64,000 nucleotides of DNA from NCBI GenBank assembly GCA_018907035.1, contig JACCIC010000028.1:3279001-3343000 (forward strand), written 5' to 3'. Shown piece by piece: positions 54,012 to 64,000 of the stretch (position 1 is its first letter; each line of letters begins with the position of its first letter). A program made the translations under genes and the position numbers. The notes beneath the pieces were generated by a model. The model was not told the DNA's origin, did no database searches, and saw only the letters and a program-made list of their open reading frames with translations. The DNA comes from Sycobia sp. Sy_11 (Eukaryota; Arthropoda; Insecta; Hymenoptera; Epichrysomallidae).

Positions 54012-55679
54012 ATGGCGGTCGACAACGACCTCGAGGAGGTCATGTCCCACCTGGGCGAGTTCGGCAAGTACCAGGCCTGGCAGTTCGCGCTCCACGTGAT
54101 CGGCGGCCTCACCGCCGGCCTCCACATGCTGACCCTGGTGACCGTGGCGGCGGTGCCGCCTTACCAGTGCGCCCCGCCGGGCGGCGACGTCGGTGGCGCC
54201 ACCGCCCTCAACGACACCTTCTACAGCATCGGTAACACGAGCGTCCTGCCCCGCGCCATCGACGGCTGCAGCTACCTCGACGCGGACAATCGCACCCAGC
54301 CGTGCACCTCCTGGATCTACGACACGACCTACTTCCAGTCCTCGCGGGCCATCGAGTGGAACCTGGTCTGCTCGCGCCGCTGGATGGGCGCCGTAGCCCA
54401 GTCCTCGTACATGTTCGGCGTGTTCGTGGGCGCGGTCACCCTGGGCAGCATGGCCGACAAGTACGGACGCAAGATCATATTCTACGTGTCCTCGGTGGCC
54501 CAGCTGGTCCTGGGCGTCTCGGTGGCCCTCGTCCCCGAGTACTACACCTTCCTGCTGATCCGCTTCCTCTACGGGATCTTCGGCTCCGCCGGCGCCTACA
54601 TCACCGGCTTCGTCCTCACCATGGAGCTCGTCGGCGCGTCCAAGCGCACCGTCTGCGGCCTCATGTTCCAGCTGGCGTTCGCCACGGGCTTCATGCTGGT
54701 CGCCGCTTGGGGCGCCCTCGTCAAGGACAGATTCTGGCTGCAGGTCGTCTACGGGCTGCACAGCGCCTTCCTCATCGGCCACTGGTGGCTGATGGACGAG
54801 TCGCCGAGGTGGCTCTGGAACCAGGGCCGCGTCCCCGAGGCGCTCGCCATCGTCCAGAGGGCCCTGCGCATGAACGGCAGCCCGGTCCAGCTCGACCAGG
54901 AGCGCTACGTGTCCAAGGGCAAGGTGGTGGAGGAGACCGAGGAGAGCTCGTACGACGCCACGGACCTGCTCAGGACGCCGAATCTCCGCAGCAAGACCCT
55001 CAACGTCTGCCTGAACTGGTTCGCCAACTCCATCGTCTACTACGGGCTGTCGCTGAACACGGGCAACCTGGTCGGCAATCCCTACCTGATGATGTTCCTC
55101 AGCGGGCTGGTCGAGGTGCCCAGCTACGTCCTCATCTGCCTGGTGATGGACCGGACGGGCCGGCGCAGCCTGATCAGCGCCCTCATGCTGATCGGCGGCG
55201 TCTGCTGCATCGTGGCGACGCTCGTGCCGAAGGACGCGCCGGCCGGGGCCACCGCCAGCGTCGGCATCGTCCTCTTCGGCAAGGCCTGCATCGCGGGCTC
55301 GTTCGCCATCATCTACAACTACACGGCCGAGCTCTTCCCCACGGTGCTGAGGAACACGGCCCTCGGGATCGGCTCGATGTGCGCGCGTCTCAGCGGCGCG
55401 CTCACCCCCATGATCATGCTCCTGGACTCGTTCGACCCGAAGGTGCCGGCCACGGTCTTCGGCTTCATCGCCCTGGTCTCGGGCTTCCTGTCGCTCTACC
55501 TGCCCGAGACGGTGAACCAGCCGATGCCCGAGTCCCTGGAGGACGGCGAGAACTTCGGCAAGGGCGACACCTGCTTCGCGAGCTGCTTCAATCGGGCCGG
55601 CAAGGACAATCGCCAGTACGAGGTGGCGATGCAGAAGGTGGACGAGCCGCAGAACGGCAAGGAGCGCGCCAAGTGCTAG
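54012..55679 (+). CDS. SLC22-family organic cation transporter-like protein, single coding exon
   Basis: Plasma-membrane carrier of the major facilitator superfamily, 555 residues, normal length for SLC22. TM1 is about residues 22-48. It is followed by the long SLC22 extracellular loop (49-125) with four Cys and N-glycosylation sites at N67, N75 and N93. The MFS motif GSMADKYGRK lies at 145-154 after TM2. ESPRWL (263-268) begins the large intracellular loop, DRTGRR is at 380-385, FPTVLRN at 442-448 and LPET at 497-500. The C-terminal tail is hydrophilic. The start AACAATGG is a good insect context and lies 107 bases after a splice acceptor. No intron interrupts the coding region. Third codon positions are nearly all G or C, unlike its AT-rich surroundings. 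The substrate cannot be read from sequence; relatives carry organic cations, carnitine or similar zwitterions. Confidence 0.96.
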   Translation: MAVDNDLEEVMSHLGEFGKYQAWQFALHVIGGLTAGLHMLTLVTVAAVPPYQCAPPGGDVGGATALNDTFYSIGNTSVLPRAIDGCSYLDADNRTQPCTSWIYDTTYFQSSRAIEWNLVCSRRWMGAVAQSSYMFGVFVGAVTLGSMADKYGRKIIFYVSSVAQLVLGVSVALVPEYYTFLLIRFLYGIFGSAGAYITGFVLTMELVGASKRTVCGLMFQLAFATGFMLVAAWGALVKDRFWLQVVYGLHSAFLIGHWWLMDESPRWLWNQGRVPEALAIVQRALRMNGSPVQLDQERYVSKGKVVEETEESSYDATDLLRTPNLRSKTLNVCLNWFANSIVYYGLSLNTGNLVGNPYLMMFLSGLVEVPSYVLICLVMDRTGRRSLISALMLIGGVCCIVATLVPKDAPAGATASVGIVLFGKACIAGSFAIIYNYTAELFPTVLRNTALGIGSMCARLSGALTPMIMLLDSFDPKVPATVFGFIALVSGFLSLYLPETVNQPMPESLEDGENFGKGDTCFASCFNRAGKDNRQYEVAMQKVDEPQNGKERAKC

Positions 55680-55874
55680 CGCCCAGTCGCTCTACGACGC
55701 ATCGACTATCTGCTTTCCGTCGCGCGACCAATTTCACGAGGATCTGCTTTTAGTTCATGAATTTTGTTGGCACAGTCGTCGGAACGAACTGCTGTGTCGG
55801 CGACACGTGGACACGGACGGTCGGTCACCTGACGCGACTGTGTAAAAGCACCGGCAGAGCAAATTCTAAATTTG

Positions 55875-55880
55875 AATAAA
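55875..55880 (+). terminator. Poly(A) signal of SLC22 gene
   Basis: AATAAA about 200 bases after the stop codon. It implies a short 3'UTR. Confidence 0.75.
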
Positions 55881-55899
55881 CTTTTATTTGTATAGTCGA

Positions 55900-58374
55900 A
55901 AATGGCTAATACGCTCGAGTCGAATGCATTTCCGATTTGCGAATTCGATAGAAACTATCAAAATCCAATAAGCACATTAAAATCGAGAACTTATACGTTT
56001 GTGACGGTACTAATAAATCGTTGCGGTACTAATGACCTTAGGAAAAAAAAACAACGAAATTTCAATCGAGAAAAAAATATGTAAAAGAATTCGCATTGTA
56101 CAGATTACATATTGAGTACCTTGTACATACTATCTTACACCGAAAGAAACGTGAAATTCATTATGATAATGGATTGCTATATAACAGTGAGCCGCGTGAC
56201 TCATCATAAAGCATTATGTTCCTAAATGCGAATTCGTGCTGCACACACGCTGTTTTTAATAAATATAGAGTGTTTTTATTACCTACTCGACCGTATCTAG
56301 AGGTCATTATAAATACTTCGTCATTATAAATAGTTTACGGTGAAAACTTGAATTTGTGGTATAATTTTATATAAAAATGTTTAAAAGTCCTACGTTTTAT
56401 AAAGGAATAAATATTTAACAGAGTGTATCGATATTTGTATAATTTAAGTAGTCTTAAATTTTAGAATTATTGTTAAGGTATTAAGTTTATTGTGTATCCA
56501 ATACTCGATTTCATCGTTAATGCAAATCTATATTTTTTACAAGCATTGCACTTTGATGTACTTATGTTCCAATCAAATGTAGCTGTAAAAAAAAACTTAT
56601 TTTTTATTGTAGAAAATCTATTATTTGCATATTCGAATCAAAGTGCAGAGAGAAAGTTGGATTATAAATTATCCATAATGAGATTTTCGTATTGAATGTG
56701 AACGATTGCCATTACTTTTTAGCGCATTTAAATGATCATAATAAATCATGAAAAGACTCTCGCTAGGCGTAATTTTCTAAAACATGAAACAACTAAAAGG
56801 AATTTTTATAAATCATTAGTTTAATGCGTATGATGTTATTTACAAATTTAATATGTAAAATGAATATTATAACTCTTATTGTAACTTTTCACGCAGCTTT
56901 AAAAGATTAATATCTTATTATATTATTATATTGTTGTTATAATAATAAGAAATAATTGTAATTGTTCTTATTTGATATATAATAGATAGCGAATTAAGAA
57001 TTATAATACTTACGAATATTTGTATACGCATGTATTAACCATTTACACGTATATTGTTACTCAAAAGAAATTTTTCTTCATATATTATCATTATAAAATA
57101 CGATAATTATATGAAAAATGCGAAATCTTATAATATATAAAAGATGTACTTTATATTTTAAAAATATTTTCTTAAATAAAAATATTTGTAATACGTAATT
57201 TTTATAAAATGATATTTATAATTTTTGTTCTAGCCTTAGGATTAAGAACTGTGATAGTTATTTAATAAGTAACTGCAAAAATTAACTGTAATTCATACTT
57301 CAGAAAGAAGTAGGGAAAAGGCATATGAATAAGGACTATTTAATATTAAACGTTGGGAAAAATTAGAATCAGCATCAGCTTCGAGTTTATTTAAAAATTG
57401 TCATAAAGTTCATAAAATATTTAAAAAATACCAATAGATATAAAAATTATATTTACTTTTCTTTTTCTATAAATTAATCTGTAAGATTAATTTTTCATCA
57501 AAACTCATTCGAACTAATTACTTCCTATTTTGCATGACTTGAAACATCTCAAATTTTGCTGCATTTTCTCTCAACAATCTGTTTTTATGAATGATCACCT
57601 CATTAGACCTCTCGAGGATTAGTTTATAATCTGATGAAGATTTTGTTAGTCATGAAAAAGTATTATTACATGTCTTTAAATTTAATTTGATAAAAAAATG
57701 AGAGTGGTCCATTGGTAATTCAAAAATTCTTTACCGTCTGCAAGTTTGCGACACCTGAGTGTAATGTTTTGAAGGCTTCAAGAAATGGGAAACAATATAA
57801 GTTTCGAAGAAATGACCAAATACCAAGACATATACTTTACCTTTATTTCTCTGTGAATTTTGAATAAACAGGTAAAGAACAAGTTTTTTTTCACGGTTAC
57901 TTTTTGTTCTAATATGAAGGATGTCTGTTTTTATTTGTTACAATATATATGAAGTAAAAATAGGATATGTATCGAAGAAATGGTGTAACATTCCATTAAA
58001 AATATTAATTTTTAGCATATGTTTTGTATTTATATAGAAGAAATTCCGCCAGTTCCAATTCGCACAAAAAGTTTTAAGCATTCAGCATATAAAATCGATA
58101 TAAAAACGTTATGGCTATCTAAAAAGTCCGTGTAATTAGAGTGGTATACTGCCTCTTCAATGCCCAACTTCATTTTCCGGTTCGACGCGCTTTCCCATTC
58201 GTTTCGTGTAAGCTAATGGAAAAAGTTGCCGAGTGGCAAGTGAGACCGTCCGCCAATCAGAAACTTTTAAAATGTAGAAACCTTTACAGCGATTTTCACC
58301 GTTGCACTTCATTCCACACATGACAGAGACGAAGAATTTCATTAACAACTAGCTCGAAACTCTATATTGCATTG

Positions 58375-58431
<57 letters not shown>

Positions 58432-59440
58432 AAAGCTAGTTAAACAAATTGTAATCAGAGGAGAATGACTTTGGAAAACAGTATTTGCATCCTGCAAAAA
58501 CTAATTTTTTTTTATCCTATGTGTTTAATGTAATAGCTATAAACCCATGCAAAATCGAAGAAAAATATCTATCTTTTTAAATTAAAAATTTTCTTATTTA
58601 TTATAGTGCAACTCCTGTATTTGCGGTATGCAAATAAATCATGTTTTTTAATTTACTTTTAGCAAAAGTAGATAGATCAGAACATCTGTATTACCATCTG
58701 ATGTTAGACGCAATTTTATAAAAAAATGTTCACGTAAGCAACAAATTTCTGATGGTGTACAAGATTATTTTGCTATTTTCATTTCAACAATCGACAAATT
58801 AATCCTTTTTTGATTTCAAATATAATTATGTTTCATATAAGAATTGAATGCAATAAACGTCGAACACGTGAATAACTGGTTATAATTATAAAATTATAAT
58901 GAAAAATTCGATATAATTATCGAAAAATAATGACAGCACATTAATTAGAATTATGATCTACTGCTACATTTTATCGCGCATTTAACGTATCACATTTGAC
59001 GGTCCACAAAAGTAACTAAAAGTAAGTAGAGAATGATATAATATGAGCATATCCTCTTCTTCCATTCTGATAACTATATTATTGCGATTAGTTTATTTTG
59101 AACAAGTTTTATAACTTCAGACTACATAAAAACTATCCGATGTGAATCACTTTTTCGATGGGCAGAAGCGAAATCGATAAAATCAAATTTAATAATGGGT
59201 TAGGAAGATTTTACGAAGTTTTTCGAACGGTTCCGTCTATCCGTAAACTGATACACTTGACAAACTCTATAAATGAATACAATTGAAATTGGCAAGACTT
59301 CTATCGTAAACGTGGTAACGCATTAAACACCTTTGCCAGCGAATTATCTTCTTATCTGCCTCGTAAACGGTCATAAATGCTGTTTTCAAAAAGTTCCATT
59401 ATACGCGTTCCCCGTAAACAAAGAGGCTATACAGCCGCGT
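55900..59440. other. AT-rich noncoding stretch
   Basis: One (AT)n tract at about 58376-58428. A slightly GC-richer patch at 58140-58320 holds short ORFs on both strands without recognisable domains. No RNA gene seen. Confidence 0.45.
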
Positions 59441-60640
59441 ATATTTAAAACTCGCGATTCTTAGTTTCACCGCGTCGTAAATTTCTATACGCGGCGGCGC
59501 TCCCTCGTAAAGTGAAATGTTGCGGAGGAAGCATTTTAATAAACGAAGCAAAAAGAAAAGAGCCAAATTTCCGGGTGAAGTTGAAACGACCTCGCGTCGA
59601 TGCCGGGCCGCGAAAAGTACCGCGCGCGTGGCATGTAACGCGTGAGAAAAGCCAGCGGCGAGCCGCGCGCCAAAAGCAGTAGAGAAGAGATATTCGGAAA
59701 AAGAAATGAGAATTGCGGCATTGTGCGCGCGTCGTAATGTACGAATGGTTGCCTTTGCATTTCAGAATTTCTGCAGTCTGTTTTGTATATGCGCGCGCAA
59801 TTTATTGTCGTGCAAGAACGTTATGCCACGGTCTCCTATCCCGAACATTTGAACAGGCCCGGAGTTTAATTTATCGCAGGATCGTCTAACGGACGTTACG
59901 TTTAGAACGAGCATTCTGACGATCCCATATTTTCAGCTACATAACAATTATTTAAAAAGTAAAATTGCAATTCGTATGTAGCTTATGCATCAAAAGCTTT
60001 TATTTAGTAAACAAGTTTTTATTTAGTAATATTATTTTACGTATTTCGTTGAAGCGCTAAAAATACCCATTGTTTCGAGGTCCATGAATACGCCTTTTTA
60101 TTTAAGTAATTTAAACTTTTTTGCATATTTCTTGCAAACATTAGAAAGAATGACATTGTATTTATTATAGTTATTTAGCACAAATCCACTTAACACTTAT
60201 AACAATAATGCACGTATGGAATTAAAATTGTAAAATTTTCATATTCACAACGAGCTGATTATTTAATTAGCCATATATTCACTTAAAAATAGTTTAAACA
60301 AAAGTTGCGTAAACGAAATTCGCGGCAATATTGAAAACTATATCATTACGAAGAAAGTAATTTTAGTCCGGTAAAATTGATATTATCGGCTCTATATCAC
60401 TGAATTCAGTGAATAGCTGTCTAAAAGGAAATGTAGCAACGTCATATTAAAGAAAAGTGAATCTCTCTCTCTCTCTCTCTTAACCTGACCTCTTCTCTCG
60501 ATGTCTAAACAGAGCCAGTAGCTTTGAATCTTATTCTTAAAATGCACTTGAACATATTGCGAGGACGAGGTTCGCTCGCTTCGTCGATGCCTGTATACGC
60601 ATTCCCTCCCTCGTTCAACCCCTCTGTACTTACTATATAA
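59441..60640. other. Small CpG-rich block followed by AT-rich DNA
   Basis: CpG-rich at about 59440-59720, then AT-rich, with a (CT)n run at 60463-60480. No coding exon recognised. Confidence 0.4.
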
Positions 60641-60649
<9 letters not shown>

Positions 60650-60679
<30 letters not shown>

Positions 60680-61164
60680 AGATACAAGGCGAGCGCTGAA
60701 CCAGAGAATCCGGATAGAAACCAGTACCGGCAGAGTGGGTGTGGGAGAGTGCCCGGGGGAGGGGATGGGGGTGGCGGTGGCGGGCGTCTTATTTCTTTCA
60801 CCCGAGGACCGAGAACGCAATCGTGCGTAGATGAAAGCGGGAACCTGATAAGTGCCCTCCCCACCTCCCCCCTCTCTCTCTCTCTCTCTTCCCTACTCCG
60901 CCTGGCTCGCCGGTCAGGAAAACGCGCCCGAGCGCATGCAGGGCACATCGTTCGCGCGGCCCATGCGGGTCCATGCGTGCGCGTGGGCGCGCGTATCTCG
61001 CGCGTTGTTGCGAGCTCGCGCGGGCGTGCGGGCCGACGCGCTCTTTTCGATATTATTAGGCGCGCGTGCGGATAAGGGACGGGGAGATACCGCAGAGGGG
61101 GTGAGAAACCAGTCTTGGCCGTTACTATATGCATGTATGCGCGATTTATCTATTCTTGTATATG

Positions 61165-61216
<52 letters not shown>
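60650..61216. other. CpG-dense block bounded by (GT)n and (AT)n
   Basis: It starts with (GT)n at 60655-60679 and continues with G-rich and CpG-rich DNA including a (CT)n run (60873-60889). It ends in an (AT)n tract at about 61172-61216. ORFs on both strands are compositional. Confidence 0.45.
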
Positions 61217-61217
<1 letters not shown>

Positions 61218-63250
61218 GGGATAACTGGATCCTGGCCATAGACGTTTACATAGAGTATATTATACACAATGCGGAACACGCTTTCAAAATTCTTCGAAAT
61301 TATGCCAGTCACTTGACAAAAAATACTTTTAATCTTAGAATTAGTAATATATGCAGAATGAATTTGGCTGTAAATCACAGACTCCTCTGTAATACGTCCG
61401 AACAGAATATCGGTCTAGCTATTCGTTTCACTGCCTCTATGGAACAAAGACATTGGCAGTTCGAACGTGCTCCAATAAATAACTTATATTTGCTGGAATT
61501 TAAATATCGCACCTTCTACAGGACTCACTAAAATAATGACTCACTAAAATATTTCCCACTAAAATAATTAAATGTCTTAATTAAATAAGATAAAAATTAA
61601 GTTGAAAAATAATGTCCATTTAGTTCCATGTATTATTGGTAACTTTGTAACCGAAAATTCAACAAGAATTTCAAAATCCATGAATTGCATGCATTAAATG
61701 ACACATAAAAAGTGATATAAATCAAATTCCATGCATTCAGTAAGCATTTTAATTTTTATTGTTTAATTAAAAGACTATCGTCCATTACGTAATAATAAAT
61801 AATAAGAAGTTTTTCATATTTATTTAAATTTATTGCCAATATTGAACAATGATGACAGCAGCAATATTCTTGGTTGCAAAAAGAATTTTTGATTACAAAG
61901 TTACAAATAATATATGGAATTAAATTACTATGATCTTTCTATTCTGTTTCTACTTTCTTAAATGAAGAAATATAATTTGTTTTAGTGATTTAGCGGCACA
62001 GCGTTCTGTAGGAGGCACTATATGTAAATTTAAGAAAATATCAATTATTTATTGGAGTTATTTTCTCTAAATTTTAATTGTTAATATTTTTGTTCCATAG
62101 GCGGATGGAAAAAAACGATTGTGCAGATGTTCTATTTAGGTAAATCAAGAAAAATCCTATAAATTACAGCTAAATTCAAGATCCATACACGTGACTCCAT
62201 CGGTGTCGGAATTTAAATTAATAAAAAAAATTACCTTTATATAATTGACAGAGCAGTTATTTCTTTATCACAGTTGACAAATGAAAAATTACGTAACAAA
62301 TGAGTACAAAATTTTCAACGAATGAGCGATCGTTCTTTTTTGATTACAATTGTTTATTTGAAACAAATTAATTTCATTACTTTTTGTAGTAAAAAATAAT
62401 TAATTTCAGTATGCTAACTAGACTTTAGAACAACAATAAACCATTAATCCAGATTTAAGTTTAATGTGAAATACAAAGTTTTAATTAAATTTGTCAAAGT
62501 TTTGAATTTGAATTGTTCAAAAGCAATTAATTTTTGAACGATATTAACACTATTGCTTTTTCCTTACGGTTTTTATCATTTACATTCGAGTTTCCATTAA
62601 TTTTTCTTACATTACAAAAGTCGTTACGTATGTGACCTGTAGAAACTCATCAAATACGTTGTGTAAATATAAGTTATTCATAATATTGAAAGGCAAGCCT
62701 TCAATTGTTATCGATTTCTCGGCAATAGTATATCGTGAAATTATAAAAGAACATTTACTGTCAGTATAATTCACTCAAGGGAACTTCGATGTACAATAAT
62801 AAAAACGTATTTCCATAAAAATTTCGAAGCTAAAAATTCGACTATCCAATCTTTTCATAATCTTAAAAAAGGCGCTAGTTTGCGTAAAAATTCCCATTTT
62901 CCTTTGCACTGGCAGGCTGTGAAATAAGTCTATATCGCTAAATTACACGTTTAATTTTCCAATTCCACGCCTGCTTCGCGTATCTGTAAAAGCAGCATTT
63001 TACCGGGCTCAACTATACTTATACACATACGTACATGTACATGTACATCTGTCGCTTTATCGCGTTTTATCACGTCGGATACGCCACAGTCGTACGATTA
63101 ATCAAGAGCAATCGTAAGCAAATGCTGCTCGAGAAATTTACAATCTAATGAATACGGATATATCGAATACGCGATGAACAAAAAAAAAAAAAAAATAATA
63201 ATAAAAAAACAAAAACAAAAAAAAACACTTAGTTTCGAATGCGCACATCT
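61217..63250. other. AT-rich noncoding stretch
   Basis: No recognisable exon or RNA gene. The ORF at 61115-61531 starts in the CpG block, passes through the AT repeat and has no recognisable domain. Confidence 0.45.
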
Positions 63251-63254
63251 GTAG

Positions 63255-64000
63255 AGGCACTGACCTGCTGTTGCTATTGTGCGTAAACAGTAGCCGGCCA
63301 TGCGACGAGGCTGTGGAGGCGCGCACCCGCTACTGCCGCTCCCGTAGCCGCCCCTGACGATGCCGCCGACTGCCGGAGTTTTCTCTATAATAAACACAGA
63401 CGCGAACGAGCCGCGCGAATGGACGGGAGGACAGGGAGAAGAATGAGAGACCGAGAGAGCGAGGCGGGGGACAAGGCAGGGTCGGTCAATCGGCCGAGGA
63501 CCGAGGAGAAGCGCGAGCGGCGCGCGAAGGAGAGGAGAAAGGACCGAGAGAGAGAGAGTGAGAGAGGGGGGGGAGAGGAGAGGAGACAGAGCAAGTACGT
63601 ACGTGTGTACGAGGTACTCGCGCGCTCGACGTGCGTGCTACGGCGACGATCGCGCCCGCTCGACTACTCGCGCGGGGTAGGTAGTAGGTGCGCGCGCGCG
63701 CGCGCGCGCTCGCTCGGTGGTGGTGCGCGGAGCAGAGAGCGCGCGCCATACAGACAGGGAAAAAGCGAGAGAGGCGGCGGCGGCGGCGGAGGAGGAGGAG
63801 GAGGAGGAGGAGCAGAAGGAGGAGGCAGAGGGGAGGCAATCGCAGCGACGCGCGGATCCTCTCCCGTGCTCTCTCGAAAACGAGCCCACCCCCCACCCCC
63901 CATTTCATCCTCACGCTCGCGCCCTTCCTTTATATATCGGGCGCGCTATAGCGGCGCGGGAGATTCCACCCCCCCTCCCCGCCCTGCGCGCGAGCGCTTT
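63255..64000 (-). promoter_or_regulatory. CpG- and GA-rich block, candidate promoter/first exon of a - strand gene
   Basis: From 63.26 kb to the window end the DNA is CpG-dense. It has a purine tract on the + strand (63415-63600), a (CG)n run at about 63690-63709 and GGC/GGA triplet repeats (63775-63822). Read on the - strand, AACAGCAG followed by GTCAGT at 63264 looks like a donor ending a first exon. I cannot place its partner acceptor or a start codon, so the gene is not identified. Confidence 0.35.

Noticed and set aside
53886..54782. 298-codon antisense ORF over the transporter gene
   Set aside because: No recognisable domain; composition is that of the complement of a GC3-rich gene.
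54302..55753. 483-codon second-frame ORF in the transporter gene
   Set aside because: Rich in Arg, Pro, Gly and Leu as expected from a shifted GC-rich frame, and no transporter motifs.

Overview
The window looks like nuclear DNA of an insect. The protein-coding genes are split by GT-AG introns, belong to families typical of insect gut and epithelial genomes (M1 aminopeptidase N and SLC22 organic cation transporter), and sit in AT-rich DNA with very many (AT)n tracts and sharply bounded CpG-rich blocks. A hymenopteran is my best guess from this texture, but nothing in the window proves it.

Left part (1-20.4 kb): an aminopeptidase N locus. On the + strand, 21 spliced exons from 1 to 9079 give one open frame of 1661 codons plus stop. 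It holds two complete catalytic modules of the M1 family joined head to tail without any stop, signal peptide or membrane segment between them. The gene is open at its 5' end (the window starts inside an exon), and it ends in a hydrophobic tail of GPI-signal type. On the - strand, 12 coding exons from 20374 down to 12119 give a single-module M1 aminopeptidase of 980 residues with an N-terminal signal anchor and no GPI tail. The two genes converge, their stop codons about 3 kb apart. The three modules share several intron positions and phases, so they descend from tandem duplication; each has also lost a different subset of introns.

Middle part (20.4-52.5 kb): about 32 kb in which I recognise no protein-coding exon. 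AT-rich DNA alternates with CpG-dense blocks (about 22.0-22.7, 27.6-28.0, 29.2-29.6, 31.3-32.0, 36.1-36.6, 37.9-38.4, 41.7-42.3, 44.8-45.8, 46.9-47.5, 48.2-48.9 and 49.9-50.6 kb), many with an (AT)n tract inside or at the edge. It could be regulatory DNA, noncoding transcription units or long 5' introns.

Right part (52.5-64 kb): an SLC22-type transporter of 555 residues on the + strand, coded by one GC-rich exon (54012-55679) after a probable 5'UTR intron (52891-53904), with an AATAAA signal at 55875. Downstream DNA is AT-rich and empty up to CpG-dense blocks at 60.6-61.1 and 63.25-64.0 kb; the last resembles the promoter or first exon of a gene leaving on the - strand.

The aminopeptidases would trim N-terminal residues from peptides at the cell surface, and the transporter would move organic ions across the plasma membrane. 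Both jobs fit epithelium, but the sequence shows no direct link between them. The most unusual object is the tandem double-catalytic aminopeptidase.
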